Assembly (NCBI GenBank): GCA_003605035.1
Contig: QZKJ01000111.1
Coordinates: 1-60,714, forward strand
Length of the DNA stretch: 60,714 nt
Direction of reading: 5' to 3'
Source of the DNA: Desulfurivibrio sp.
Lineage (GTDB): Bacteria > Desulfobacterota > Desulfobulbia > Desulfobulbales > SURF-16
The number at the start of each line of letters is the position of its first letter. The first letter of the stretch is position 1. Both the position numbers and the translations under genes were made by a program. Positions 24,360 to 33,263 of this stretch are shown in pieces. Below the pieces are notes generated by a model. The model did not search any database. It saw only the letters and a list, made by a program, of their open reading frames with translations, and had not been told where the DNA came from.

Positions 24360-24752
24360 ATGGCCAGTGAACAACCGATACTTGAACGTAGGCAGCACAA
24401 AAGATATCTGGTCCGGGACGGTACCTATGCCTTCCTCCGGCCGCCTGCCAACAAAATTGGGCAGATAATCGACATCAGCCTCTCAGGGTTGGCCTTCTGC
24501 TATTTTTCGACAAACGGCGCATCACGGGATGCCAACGGCCTTGATCTGCTGGCTGATGACGGCATCTGCCTGGAAGATGTTCCCTATACGACCATCAATG
24601 ATTTTATTCTCCCCACCGAACAGCCTTTCAGCCAGATTACCATGCGGAGGCGCTGCATCAAGTTCGGGCCATTAACGGAAAAACACCTGGAATATCTGCG
24701 GAAAATTATTAACAAATACGGCCAGGAGGAAGAGTCGGCAAAAAGGATGTAG
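24360..24752 (+). CDS. PilZ domain c-di-GMP receptor protein
   Basis: A 130-residue stand-alone PilZ protein. The c-di-GMP-binding motif is intact: RRQHKRY at residues 10-16 (RxxxR) and DISLSG at about 39-44 (D/NxSxxG). A later IKFGPLTEKHLEYLRKII matches the usual final strand and helix. As a lone receptor it would bind c-di-GMP and contact a partner, perhaps one of the signalling proteins encoded directly downstream. It is 45 bases from the CNB-methyltransferase gene and probably co-transcribed with it and the HD-GYP gene. Confidence 0.85.
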   Translation: MASEQPILERRQHKRYLVRDGTYAFLRPPANKIGQIIDISLSGLAFCYFSTNGASRDANGLDLLADDGICLEDVPYTTINDFILPTEQPFSQITMRRRCIKFGPLTEKHLEYLRKIINKYGQEEESAKRM

Positions 24753-24797
24753 TCCCCCCCCACCCCGCCCTTTCGTTCCCCTGCCAGGGAGTAACTG

Positions 24798-26339
24798 ATG
24801 TACAAAGCAGCTGAACCATCTCCCCTTTTCGGTGATCAGCAGAGTTCGTCCCTGGGTGATGACGTGCTCTTCACCGTCAACGGACAACTCAACGACGCCA
24901 TTTTAGCCTATGCGGAGAAAATCAACTGCGCAGCCGGCCAGGAAATCCTGCTGCAGGACTGCCGCGCCTTTTATTACGTAGAGCAAGGCATTATCGAGGT
25001 GTCCCATACCGCGGATGAGACCAGAATCACCGTCGCCCTGCTTGGACCGGGCGAATTCTTCGGGGAAATCGGTTTTTTCGACGGCGGTTCCCGGGTGCGG
25101 GATATCCGCGCCACCAAAGATGCCGAGATCTGCAGGTTCGATCTTGACGTCGTCGAAAAGCTCTATCATGAAAAACCAGAACTGTATGGCCGGCTTGTCA
25201 CCTCGCTCACCAAGCTCATCTGCAGGAAATTCAGAAGGGTGCTGGAGGAAAATGAACCGCTGATTGGTTATGCCGCCTCGCTTTCCACGAAAAGACGGGG
25301 CTTCACCGAATCAAGGCCCTTGCCCGGCAGGCTGCTGAAAAGGCCGGCCTGGCATAAGGTGAGCAGTGAAGTGGAAAGCCTGAAAGCGGAACTGTTCGAC
25401 ATCTCCTACCAGTTACAGAAAGACAGCGCCGCCGCCGAGCCTGACCGGGAGATCAGCGGAAAATGCTTCGTTATCCTTGATACCATCAATGAAAATCTGG
25501 CCAGATACAAGGAAATGATGAAAACCCAGGAGGATCAGGACCTGATGTGGGGCTTCATCTTCAAGGAGGTTTTCCCCTACATCATGCGCAGCCGCTTCGT
25601 CGAAAGGGCCTATTACAAACCCAAAGGCTATGCCGGCGATTTTCTGATGATGGAGCATATCTACCGGGATACGCCTGAAGGCGACGGCAGACTGGGCAGG
25701 ATTGTCGACGCCTGGTGCCTGCAGAGACCCGGCGCCAAGGCCATCAGGGGACGACGAAAACTGCTGTCCGCCCAGCTCGCTTCCCTGACCGGCTCTTTTC
25801 GGCATAACGGTTCCCCGGTCAGAATCATGAACCTGGCCTGCGGCCCCAATCGTGAGCTGTTTGACTTCCTGTCCACCTGTGCCTACAGCCAGGCCATTGA
25901 GGCCCTCTGTGTGGACATTGATTTAGAGGCCCTGCAATATACCAACCTGCATGTCAATATCTTTCCCCATATGGCCGCCATCCGCCTGATGAATGAAAAT
26001 CTGGTGAAATGGGCCCTGGGCAGGGTCAGACATGAGATCGGCAAACAGCACATCATTTATTCCGCAGGGCTGTGCGACTACCTTGACCGCCGTCTTTTTC
26101 AGGCCATGATCAAACGCTGCCACGAGCATCTCGAACCCGGCGGGAAACTGCTGCTCGGTAATTTTGCCCCCTACCCGGATCAGATCTTCATGGATGAAAT
26201 ACTCCACTGGGAACTCCTGTACCGTACCAGTGACGATCTGGCAGACATCTTCGCCGGCACCCCTTTCGGCGCCGACATAGATATCATCTCAGAAGAGGAA
26301 GGGGTCAACCTCTTTGTCCTTGCCACCAAACAAAGCTGA
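24798..26339 (+). CDS. Cyclic-nucleotide-binding domain fused to a PhcB-like SAM methyltransferase
   Basis: A 513-residue protein. Residues about 30-150 are a CNB domain (LLGPGEFFGEIGFFDGGSRV). Residues about 195-300 are helical with the sequence YYKPKGYAGDFLMMEHIY, recalling the family that includes Ralstonia PhcB, which makes 3-hydroxy fatty-acid methyl ester signals. Residues about 330-510 are a class I methyltransferase with motif I IMNLACGPNREL and later EPGGKLLLGNF. The stop overlaps the ATG of the next, HD-GYP, gene by one base. The substrate is unproven; the PhcB link rests on remembered motifs. A signal-making enzyme gated by a nucleotide is a reasonable hypothesis. Confidence 0.65.
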   Translation: MYKAAEPSPLFGDQQSSSLGDDVLFTVNGQLNDAILAYAEKINCAAGQEILLQDCRAFYYVEQGIIEVSHTADETRITVALLGPGEFFGEIGFFDGGSRVRDIRATKDAEICRFDLDVVEKLYHEKPELYGRLVTSLTKLICRKFRRVLEENEPLIGYAASLSTKRRGFTESRPLPGRLLKRPAWHKVSSEVESLKAELFDISYQLQKDSAAAEPDREISGKCFVILDTINENLARYKEMMKTQEDQDLMWGFIFKEVFPYIMRSRFVERAYYKPKGYAGDFLMMEHIYRDTPEGDGRLGRIVDAWCLQRPGAKAIRGRRKLLSAQLASLTGSFRHNGSPVRIMNLACGPNRELFDFLSTCAYSQAIEALCVDIDLEALQYTNLHVNIFPHMAAIRLMNENLVKWALGRVRHEIGKQHIIYSAGLCDYLDRRLFQAMIKRCHEHLEPGGKLLLGNFAPYPDQIFMDEILHWELLYRTSDDLADIFAGTPFGADIDIISEEEGVNLFVLATKQS

Positions 26340-28033
26340 TGGAAGCAATTGCCCTTGAGCACAAGGCTGCCTACGAAGAGGAAACCAGAAATCTTTTTTT
26401 ACAGAGATCCTTTATCTTCCTGTGGCTGGGCATTGTTTTTTTCCCGGTTTTTTCCCTGCTGGATTCCTTTGCCGCCAGGGAACATTTCCTCATTTTTCTT
26501 GGCTACCGGCTGAGCTTCGCCTTCACCCTGGTGTTATTTCTGCACCTGCTGCGCAGGATAAACGGGCACCGGCTCACCCTGGCCCTCACATTAACCGCCT
26601 ATCTGCTCGGCGGGCTGACCATCACCCTGATGGTCCTCAAAACCGGGGGCTACGCCTCCTCCTACTACGTGGGGCTGCTGCTCATTTCCGTGGGGGGGTT
26701 CGCCCTGCTGCCCCTGACCATGAAACAGGCAGCCTTTGCCGGCTCTTTCCTCTATCTGACCTATGCGGTCCCCGTCATGGTCTTCAGCGAGCCTTCCACG
26801 GAAAATCTGAAAATATTTTTCTGCTACAGTTTCTTTTTTTTCTTCTTTATCATTGTCAGCCTGGTGCAGTGCAACGAGGAAACCCGGGCGCGGATACGAA
26901 AATTCAATCTCAACATCAACCTCAGATCCTTGAACCAGGATCTCTTCTTTTATACCCACAACCTGGAGGATGAGGTGGTCAAAAGGGTAAGAAAAATAGA
27001 AGAATCCGAACTGCGTTACCGGGAGCTCTATGAAAACATCCTTGACCTTATCGTCCTGATCGACAGTGAATCAAAAATCCTGCTGGCCAATCACCATTTT
27101 TACAGCACCATAGGCATGAAACCGCAAAGCATTGTCGGCAAATCCCTGCTCAACATCATTTATGCCGACAGCCTGCCGGCGGTGACTGACGGCATGCTGC
27201 CCAGACTCTTCCGGGGTGAGGCGGTAAAAGATTTTCAGTTCATCATCATCGGCCAGGGAGGAAAACTGCTGGATGTCGAATGCAATGCCAGGAAAATTTT
27301 AAAGGAAGGCCGGGAACTCGGCTTTCAGCTGGTCATCAGGGACATCAGCGAAAGAAAAAAAATGGAGAAGAAGCTGCTGGAATCCTATCGTCTCATCGAC
27401 AAATCCCGCACCACGGCCATCCTCGCCCTGGCAAAACTTGCCGAGTTCCGCGACCGGGACACCGGCAATCATCTGGAAAGAATCAGGGAGTATTCCAAAA
27501 TTCTTGCCACTGAACTGGCCAGGCACCCCGCCTATCAATATTACATCACCCAGGAATACATTGAGGATATCTATCTCTCCTCCATCCTGCACGACATCGG
27601 CAAGGTCGGCATCCCGGACAATATCCTGCTCAAACCGGAAAAACTGACCCCGGAGGAATACGAGGTGATGAAGTGTCATTCCGTCTATGGCGGGGACGCC
27701 TTATGCGAGAGCGAGAAACAGACCAAAGGCCAGTCCTTTCTGACCATCGGCAAACAGATTGCCTATTATCATCATGAAAAATGGGATGGTTCAGGGTATC
27801 CCAGCGGTCTGGCCGGCAAAGACATTCCTCTTTCCGCCCGCATCGTGGCCCTGGCCGACGCCTATGATGCGCTGACCTCGCGCAGATGCTACAAATCCGC
27901 CATCAGCCATGAGCAGGCGAAAAACATTATTCTGCGGGACACCGGCATCCATTTCGATCCTGACGTGGCTGAGGCCTTTCTTGCCAGAGAAAATGACTTT
28001 CAACAGGCCAGACTGAGCATTCTGGTCTCCTGA
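26339..28033 (+). CDS. Membrane PAS-HD-GYP phosphodiesterase, paralogue 1
   Basis: A 564-residue protein. Residues about 20-180 contain about six membrane helices, a coiled coil follows, then a PAS domain (about 230-345) and an HD-GYP domain (about 365-550). Key residues are present: LHDIGKVGIPD and HHEKWDGSGYPSG. HD-GYP enzymes hydrolyse c-di-GMP to pGpG or GMP using a metal cluster. Translation is coupled to the CNB-methyltransferase. It is clearly paralogous to the protein at 33789-35573, including the unclassified membrane domain, so one arose by duplication. Confidence 0.85.
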   Translation: MEAIALEHKAAYEEETRNLFLQRSFIFLWLGIVFFPVFSLLDSFAAREHFLIFLGYRLSFAFTLVLFLHLLRRINGHRLTLALTLTAYLLGGLTITLMVLKTGGYASSYYVGLLLISVGGFALLPLTMKQAAFAGSFLYLTYAVPVMVFSEPSTENLKIFFCYSFFFFFFIIVSLVQCNEETRARIRKFNLNINLRSLNQDLFFYTHNLEDEVVKRVRKIEESELRYRELYENILDLIVLIDSESKILLANHHFYSTIGMKPQSIVGKSLLNIIYADSLPAVTDGMLPRLFRGEAVKDFQFIIIGQGGKLLDVECNARKILKEGRELGFQLVIRDISERKKMEKKLLESYRLIDKSRTTAILALAKLAEFRDRDTGNHLERIREYSKILATELARHPAYQYYITQEYIEDIYLSSILHDIGKVGIPDNILLKPEKLTPEEYEVMKCHSVYGGDALCESEKQTKGQSFLTIGKQIAYYHHEKWDGSGYPSGLAGKDIPLSARIVALADAYDALTSRRCYKSAISHEQAKNIILRDTGIHFDPDVAEAFLARENDFQQARLSILVS

Positions 28034-28154
28034 CAGGTCAATCGCACGAACAGCCAGACGCAGATTGCGCCAGTTACCGGTTTTTTCCCGCAAACCCACG
28101 CCCACTCAGCATTTTCCCCCTTCCCCACCAATCGACCGCCCGTCAGAAAAGGCG

Positions 28155-28257
28155 CAAAATGAGCCAATTTGTGCTTTCCTGATCGAATTTGCTTTACTTT
28201 TCAGGCCATATATTGCAATGTTAATTTATAAGATTTCAGCCAAACTGGCGCATTTTG
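28155..28257. promoter_or_regulatory. Pair of identical-type palindromic operators
   Basis: Two 17-bp sites, at 28155-28171 and 28241-28257, both fit the perfect palindrome CAAANTGNNNCANTTTG. Their centres are 86 bases apart, close to eight DNA turns. They lie between an HD-GYP gene and the start of the PilZ-PAS-PAS-sigma54 activator (28275); the second site ends 17 bases before that ATG. Such pairing is typical of dimer binding with looping or cooperative autoregulation. Confidence 0.6.
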
Positions 28258-28274
28258 ATCCCGGAGGGCGCAGT

Positions 28275-30317
28275 ATGCTCGGAGGCTTTCCCGCAAATCG
28301 ACGCAGGACCTATCGTTTCCCCTTTCATTTGCCGTTCACCCTCTCCTTTGGGGAAAACATCAAGGAATACGAGGCGACCAGCATCGACCTCAATCATCTG
28401 GGCACGCAAATCACCACCAATGCCGCCCTCTATCCCGGCATGCGGCTCCAGCTGCACCCGGAAAATTTTTCCGGGCTGAATGAAATTGCCGCCCAGGGGG
28501 AAGTCAAATGGATGCAGGCCGGCCCCCATCTGAACCGTTACGGCATCTCGTTTCTGGAAGAGGTGAAATGGCTGGTCGCCCTTGACAAGGCCACCCTCTC
28601 CCTCGCCAACCGGAACCAGTATGACGAGCATACGGTTTCCGAATTTGTCCTGAACAGCATAAATGACGGCGTTTTCAGCGTTGACCGCCAATGGCGGATC
28701 ACCTCGTTTAACAAGGCAGCGGAGAATCTTACCGGCTGGGCCCGCCACGAAGTCATCGGCATGAGCTGCCGGGAAGTCTTCCGCTCCAGCGCCTGCGACA
28801 ACTGCGTCCTGGCGGAAAGCATCAAAACCGGCGAACCTATTGTCAATCGGTCGCTTTTCATCACAACCGCCAAAGGGAAGCGCATTCCTGTCAACATCAA
28901 CACCACCCCCCTGAAAGACTCGGACGGCAACGTGGTGGGCGGTGTGCAGGTTTTTCGCAATGTTTCCACCGTCCAGGGCCGCGCCCTTATTCTGGACAGC
29001 ATCGCAGACGGGGTCTTTACGGTGAACCGCCAGTGGCAGATCACCTCTTTCAACCGCGCCGCGGAGGAGATTACCGGCGTACCAGCCTCGGAAGCCATCG
29101 GCAAACCCTGCAGCGACATCTTCCAGGCCAGCATCTGCGGCGAGACATGCGCCATTGCCCACAGCATGTGCACCGGCAAACCCGAATCCAACCGGTCAAT
29201 CACCATCAGGGGACCTGAAGGCAGGAGAGTGCCGGTCAGCATCTGCGCCGCTCCGCTGGTGGACAGTGAAGGCAATATTGTCGGCGGGGTGGAAAGCATC
29301 CGGGATCTCAGCATCATCACCTCCCTGCGCCAGCGACTGTCCCGTTACCAGGTGGGCGACATCATCAGCAAGAGCCCGTCGGTCCGCCGCATCTTTGACA
29401 TCCTGCCGGACATCGCCCGCAGCGAAAGCAACGTCCTGATCCTCGGCGAGAGCGGTACAGGCAAGGAATTGATGGCCAAGGCCATTCATCAACAAAGCGA
29501 ACGCCGCAACCATCCTTTTATCGCGGTCAACTGCGGCGCTCTGCCGGATACGCTGCTAGAGTCCGAACTGTTCGGTTATAAAGCCGGGGCCTTCACTGAC
29601 GCCAAAAAGGACCGGCCGGGCAGGTTTGCCGCCGCGGAAAAGGGCACCCTCTTCCTGGATGAAATCGGCGACATCAATCCTGCCGTCCAGGTCAAGCTGC
29701 TGCGGGTTATCCAGTCAAGGCAGTATGAACCCCTGGGCTCATCCTCGCCGGTGGCCGCCGATGTCCGCATTGTTGCGGCTACCAACCGCGACCTCCTTGT
29801 CCTCATGCAGGAAGGGACCTTCCGGGACGATCTCTATTACCGGCTCAACGTCGTCAAACTGCACATACCTCCCCTGCGTGAACGTCGGGAAGACATCCCG
29901 GTGCTGGTGGAGCATATTGTGGAGAAATTCAACAGGGAACGGGGCAAGGATATTGGCGGAATTTCGGATGCGGCCATGGCGCTGCTGATGACCCACAATT
30001 TCCCCGGCAATGTCAGGGAGCTGCAGAACATCATTGAATATGCCTTTATTCTCTGCCAGGGCGGGATGATTCAGCCGGAACACCTGCCGGAACCTTTCCG
30101 ACCGAAAACCGAAGGGGAATCCCAGAAAACCAGCCTGGCCAGACCCATGTCCATGGAGGAGGCGGAATGCTATATCATCCAGCAGGCCCTGCAGCGAAAC
30201 AAATGGAAGAAAATGGCAACCTGCCGTGAACTGCAGATTTCAAAAGACACCCTGCGCCGGAAAATCTGCCAGTTCAACATCCAGGAACCCGCGGAAGCGA
30301 TGTATCTCGAACATTGA
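28275..30317 (+). CDS. PilZ-PAS-PAS sigma54-dependent transcriptional activator
   Basis: A 680-residue regulator. An N-terminal PilZ-like domain (residues 8-108, RRRTYR and DLNHLG, with Asn for the usual Ser) is followed by two PAS domains (about 120-235 and 238-352). Each PAS has a cysteine cluster (ACDNC; ICGETC plus a later Cys). The AAA+ module (about 365-590) has Walker A GESGTGKE and a GAFTDA loop in place of GAFTGA. A Fis-type helix-turn-helix is at the end (LQISKDTLRRKI). The ATG at 28275 has a clear Shine-Dalgarno (CGGAGGG); the in-frame region before it includes operator-like sites and is not coding. It likely links c-di-GMP and redox state to sigma54 promoters. Confidence 0.88.
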   Translation: MLGGFPANRRRTYRFPFHLPFTLSFGENIKEYEATSIDLNHLGTQITTNAALYPGMRLQLHPENFSGLNEIAAQGEVKWMQAGPHLNRYGISFLEEVKWLVALDKATLSLANRNQYDEHTVSEFVLNSINDGVFSVDRQWRITSFNKAAENLTGWARHEVIGMSCREVFRSSACDNCVLAESIKTGEPIVNRSLFITTAKGKRIPVNINTTPLKDSDGNVVGGVQVFRNVSTVQGRALILDSIADGVFTVNRQWQITSFNRAAEEITGVPASEAIGKPCSDIFQASICGETCAIAHSMCTGKPESNRSITIRGPEGRRVPVSICAAPLVDSEGNIVGGVESIRDLSIITSLRQRLSRYQVGDIISKSPSVRRIFDILPDIARSESNVLILGESGTGKELMAKAIHQQSERRNHPFIAVNCGALPDTLLESELFGYKAGAFTDAKKDRPGRFAAAEKGTLFLDEIGDINPAVQVKLLRVIQSRQYEPLGSSSPVAADVRIVAATNRDLLVLMQEGTFRDDLYYRLNVVKLHIPPLRERREDIPVLVEHIVEKFNRERGKDIGGISDAAMALLMTHNFPGNVRELQNIIEYAFILCQGGMIQPEHLPEPFRPKTEGESQKTSLARPMSMEEAECYIIQQALQRNKWKKMATCRELQISKDTLRRKICQFNIQEPAEAMYLEH

Positions 30318-30338
30318 GAGGGCTGCCGGCAAGGCGAC

Positions 30339-30692
30339 TCATCCTTTGCCATGGATTATCAAATCATTGACAAAATTAACCAGTTTTGCTTCGTCGATCC
30401 TGCCGTATTCCAGGGCACGCAGCATGGGTTCTCCCAGCTTATTCACCACCAGAAACACCTCGCCACCCACCTCGTCATTCCTGAAACGCAGCAGACGATA
30501 GCCCTTGTAATCAGCAATCTCGCGATAGCTGCCATAGCCTTGCTCCTGCGCCACATACAGCACATCGGCAAAGGTCATCCCCGGGTTGAGGTAGTGAGTA
30601 AAAGGCGGCTGATACGCAGCACAGGCGGTAACAGTCAGAGAAAGAATCAAACAGCATATCCCTCTCCAGATTTTTTCCCCGAAAGGTCTCAT
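30339..30692 (-). CDS. Small lipoprotein of unknown function
   Basis: A 117-residue protein with an N-terminal hydrophobic segment ending in SLTVTACAAY, a lipobox-like cleavage site with the acylated cysteine near residue 24. The remainder is an alpha/beta domain (MTFADVLYVAQEQGYGSYRE; YKGYRLLRFRNDEVGGEVFLVV) reminiscent of small periplasmic SmpA/BamE-like lipoproteins, though I cannot confirm that. It points against the sigma54 activator, with a 21-base gap between convergent ends. It is probably anchored to the inner or outer membrane. No partner is identifiable. Confidence 0.6.
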   Translation of the reverse strand: MRPFGEKIWRGICCLILSLTVTACAAYQPPFTHYLNPGMTFADVLYVAQEQGYGSYREIADYKGYRLLRFRNDEVGGEVFLVVNKLGEPMLRALEYGRIDEAKLVNFVNDLIIHGKG

Positions 30693-31276
30693 AAGGTCCC
30701 CTGTCAGATTAGATAAACCGGCTCCCCTTGCCCTATCAGCTTAGCATGGATCCATTTCAACAAACAACCGATAACTTCCTGACAACTCATCGGCACATAA
30801 ATAGCAAACTGAAATATATCTTCCAGACTGCAAACTCCTGTGTGACAAGGTTTGGGCATAACCCAGGGAAAACAAAAGAATTTCAGTTTTATTTTGACAG
30901 ATTTTAAGAGTATAATTTTAATACTATTTACCCGAAGGATGCAGACAGCCATTATTGGCAGCAAAAAACGAGCCGGATGACACGGCAGGTCTTTTCATAA
31001 CCCGGAAAACGACACGACAATCGCCCGGGGATTGTCACGCAACAGTTTTTTTTCGAAAGACAAAGCAGGGACCATGCCCTGCCCTCAGAAAAGATCAGCA
31101 CAGCCGCTTTTTTTCAGGCGCGATTCTTGCTTGGCAATTCATCAATATGTCCTTTCGTCTCCCCCTGACGGTAAATTTCTACCATTACTTTGAGCATCCG
31201 TCGCTGCCCCCCTAAGACGGGCAATTGTTTTCAAGTGAAAAAATATTTCCCCATTTGCCATGTTGAGGTCAGATGA
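30693..31276. other. Long intergenic region with promoter and hairpins, no gene
   Basis: This 584-base region shows no convincing coding sequence. It has two clean dyads: GACAATC/GATTGTC (31016-31036) and GCAGGG/CCCTGC (31065-31082). A run of eight T's lies between them. With the promoter at 30894 it would give a leader of about 350 nucleotides for the GGDEF gene. I looked for c-di-GMP riboswitch motifs (GGCAAACC, ACGCAAAGCC) and did not find them. Confidence 0.5.
30894..30922 (+). promoter_or_regulatory. Candidate sigma70 promoter for the GGDEF gene
   Basis: TTGACA at 30894-30899 is followed after exactly 17 bases by TTTAAT at 30917-30922 (five of six -10 matches). The sequence is strongly AT-rich. 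It points to the GGDEF gene through a long leader. Confidence 0.6.
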
Positions 31277-32659
31277 ATGAAAAGGTTTTTACGACTAACC
31301 CTGGAAGAAAAAATGATTCTCGGCTATATGCCGGTAATCCTGGTGACGATTTTCATTGCCGCAATTTCCCTGCAGGGCCTCCAGGAACTGGACAAGATCA
31401 ACAAGAACATCTTGAAAAGCGATACCGTGCTGGTGCAGCTGGCGGACAGAATGGTTGACAATCTCCTGGCGCAGGAGGCCTACGGGCGCCGATTTCTGAT
31501 TCTGCAGAGCCAGGAAATGCAGGAAATGTTCTGGCAGCGCGGCCAGGATTTCAAAACCCTCATTGCGCGGGTCCATGAACTGCCTGAACAGAGAAGCATT
31601 CCCATCGCCCGGCTGGCCTCCCTGCATGATGAGTTCGAGGAAATATACAAACAGGAGTTCAGCGCAGCGGCCAAGCACTCGCAAATACATGAGGCGGAGA
31701 GCGATGACTTCATGAAGGGCAAGCTTGATGAAATCATCGCCTTGATTCAGACCCTCGAAAAAACCGCGGCGACCAACCAGCAGCAGAAAATGCTGAAATT
31801 CGGCAGCGTCAGCATACACATCTTCCGCACCACCCTGATGCTCTCCGGTCTGGCGATCCTGCTCGGTTTCGGCGCCATTGCCGTTATTTCCCGCAGCGTC
31901 TCCAAGTCCATCAAACAGTTGAAACAGGCCACCGAAATTGTCTCCCAGGGTAAATTCACCCATCTGGCGGCAATCGAATCACAGGATGAATTCGGCGAAC
32001 TTGCCAAGGCGTTCAACTACATGACCCACAGACTGGGGAGGTTGGAGGAATTGCATATTGACTCAAATCCCCTGACCAGATTACCCGGCGGGGTAGCCAT
32101 CGAAAATATTCTGAAAAAACGTCTGGAATCAGGCGCATACCTTGCTTTCTGCATGATGGACCTGGACAACTTCAAGTCATTTAACGACCGTTATGGCTAC
32201 GCAAAAGGCAATGAGGTGATCCGGGCAACAGCGGATCTGATCAGGGATGCGGTGGCAAAATATGGCACGGATGATGATTTTGTCGGTCACATTGGCGGGG
32301 ATGATTTTGCCGTCATTGTCAAACCCGCCAATTACAAGAAAATCTGCGAGACCATCGTCAGGGAATTCGACCTGAAAGTGCTGTCCTTCTACAGGCCGGA
32401 AGACAAGATCCGGGGCTATATTGAAGGGGTGACCCGCCAGGGGCTGAAAGTGCGTTTCCCCCTGATGTCGATTTCCATTGCGGTTGTTACCAATGAACAT
32501 GTAAGAAAGATGAATCATATTGAAGTGGCGGAGATTGCCGCGGAGCTGAAGGAACATGCGAAATCGCAGCCTGGCAGCGTTTATGTGGTGAACCGCAGAG
32601 GTGAGAGAACCGAGCATGTCACCAGGGAACCTGTCTTTGTTCCCAAGGTCATAAAATAG
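31277..32659 (+). CDS. Membrane HAMP-GGDEF protein with degenerate active site
   Basis: A 460-residue sensor. A first membrane helix (about 14-34) is followed by a helical periplasmic domain (35-190), a second helix (about 197-220), HAMP (about 218-270) and a GGDEF-type domain (about 280-440). The signature reads HIGGDDFAV (GGDDF instead of GGDEF). The usual DxLTGLPNR is SNPLTRLPGG, and the GHxxGD motif is YAKGNEV. These changes suggest weak or absent cyclase activity, so it may instead bind GTP or c-di-GMP, or act by protein contact. The lipoprotein gene 31 bases downstream is probably its partner. Confidence 0.8.
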   Translation: MKRFLRLTLEEKMILGYMPVILVTIFIAAISLQGLQELDKINKNILKSDTVLVQLADRMVDNLLAQEAYGRRFLILQSQEMQEMFWQRGQDFKTLIARVHELPEQRSIPIARLASLHDEFEEIYKQEFSAAAKHSQIHEAESDDFMKGKLDEIIALIQTLEKTAATNQQQKMLKFGSVSIHIFRTTLMLSGLAILLGFGAIAVISRSVSKSIKQLKQATEIVSQGKFTHLAAIESQDEFGELAKAFNYMTHRLGRLEELHIDSNPLTRLPGGVAIENILKKRLESGAYLAFCMMDLDNFKSFNDRYGYAKGNEVIRATADLIRDAVAKYGTDDDFVGHIGGDDFAVIVKPANYKKICETIVREFDLKVLSFYRPEDKIRGYIEGVTRQGLKVRFPLMSISIAVVTNEHVRKMNHIEVAEIAAELKEHAKSQPGSVYVVNRRGERTEHVTREPVFVPKVIK

Positions 32660-32690
32660 AATTCCGGATTATTCGTGAGGTGTTGGTTTC

Positions 32691-33263
32691 ATGCCACATT
32701 CTGTCAGACTTGTTTTTGCCCTGCTTGTTGTTGTCTTGCTGGCCACAGGTTGCGCCGACAAACATCTTTTCAGCGATTCCACCAATTACTATATGACTCT
32801 GCCGGAAGATACCATTGCAGATGAAATTTTATTTCTGGAAAAAATCATCAAGGAAAAAGAGGCGGGAGCAACAGATCACGTGCCTCCGGAAATATACCTT
32901 TACCTGACACTGCTCTATTCTCACAACCACAACCCGACCCCTGATTACGACAAGGCGCTCACGGCCCTTGACCGTTATGAAAAACTCGCGCCGCCGGAAG
33001 CAAAAGGACGGCTGGAAATCGGATACCTCAGGAATATCCTGCTGGAAATCAAGCCGCTGGCTCAACTCAGAGAGCAAAACCAGTCCCTGCTGGGCGAGAA
33101 AACCCTACTGCTCAAGCAATGCGCGGCTCTTGATCAGAAGCTTGACACCTTACATCAAGAAAACCTGGCCATACAGAAAGAAAACCTGGCCATCAAGGAG
33201 CGCATTGATCAACTGAAGATGCTCGACATCAGACTCGAACAGAAAAAACGCACCATCAAATAA
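32691..33263 (+). CDS. Lipoprotein with C-terminal coiled coil
   Basis: A 190-residue protein. The N-terminus (LVFALLVVVLLATGC) has a textbook lipobox (LATGC). The middle is helical with a TPR-like segment (YLYLTLLYSHNHNPTPDYDKALTALDRYEKL). The last 70 residues are a leucine-zipper-like coiled coil including a near-exact duplication of LAIQKENLAIKE. It recalls lipoproteins paired with sensor kinases such as QseG, but that is a weak comparison. It follows the GGDEF gene closely and its stop codon abuts the left end of an inverted-repeat element. Confidence 0.65.
   Translation: MPHSVRLVFALLVVVLLATGCADKHLFSDSTNYYMTLPEDTIADEILFLEKIIKEKEAGATDHVPPEIYLYLTLLYSHNHNPTPDYDKALTALDRYEKLAPPEAKGRLEIGYLRNILLEIKPLAQLREQNQSLLGEKTLLLKQCAALDQKLDTLHQENLAIQKENLAIKERIDQLKMLDIRLEQKKRTIK

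Noticed and set aside
30704-30964. 86-codon minus-strand frame in the intergenic region before the GGDEF gene
   Set aside because: Cys/Lys/Ile-rich random-looking product, no ribosome-binding site, and it overlaps a good plus-strand promoter.
30923-31276. c-di-GMP riboswitch before the GGDEF gene
   Set aside because: No GGCAAACC or ACGCAAAGCC-type segments are present in the leader.
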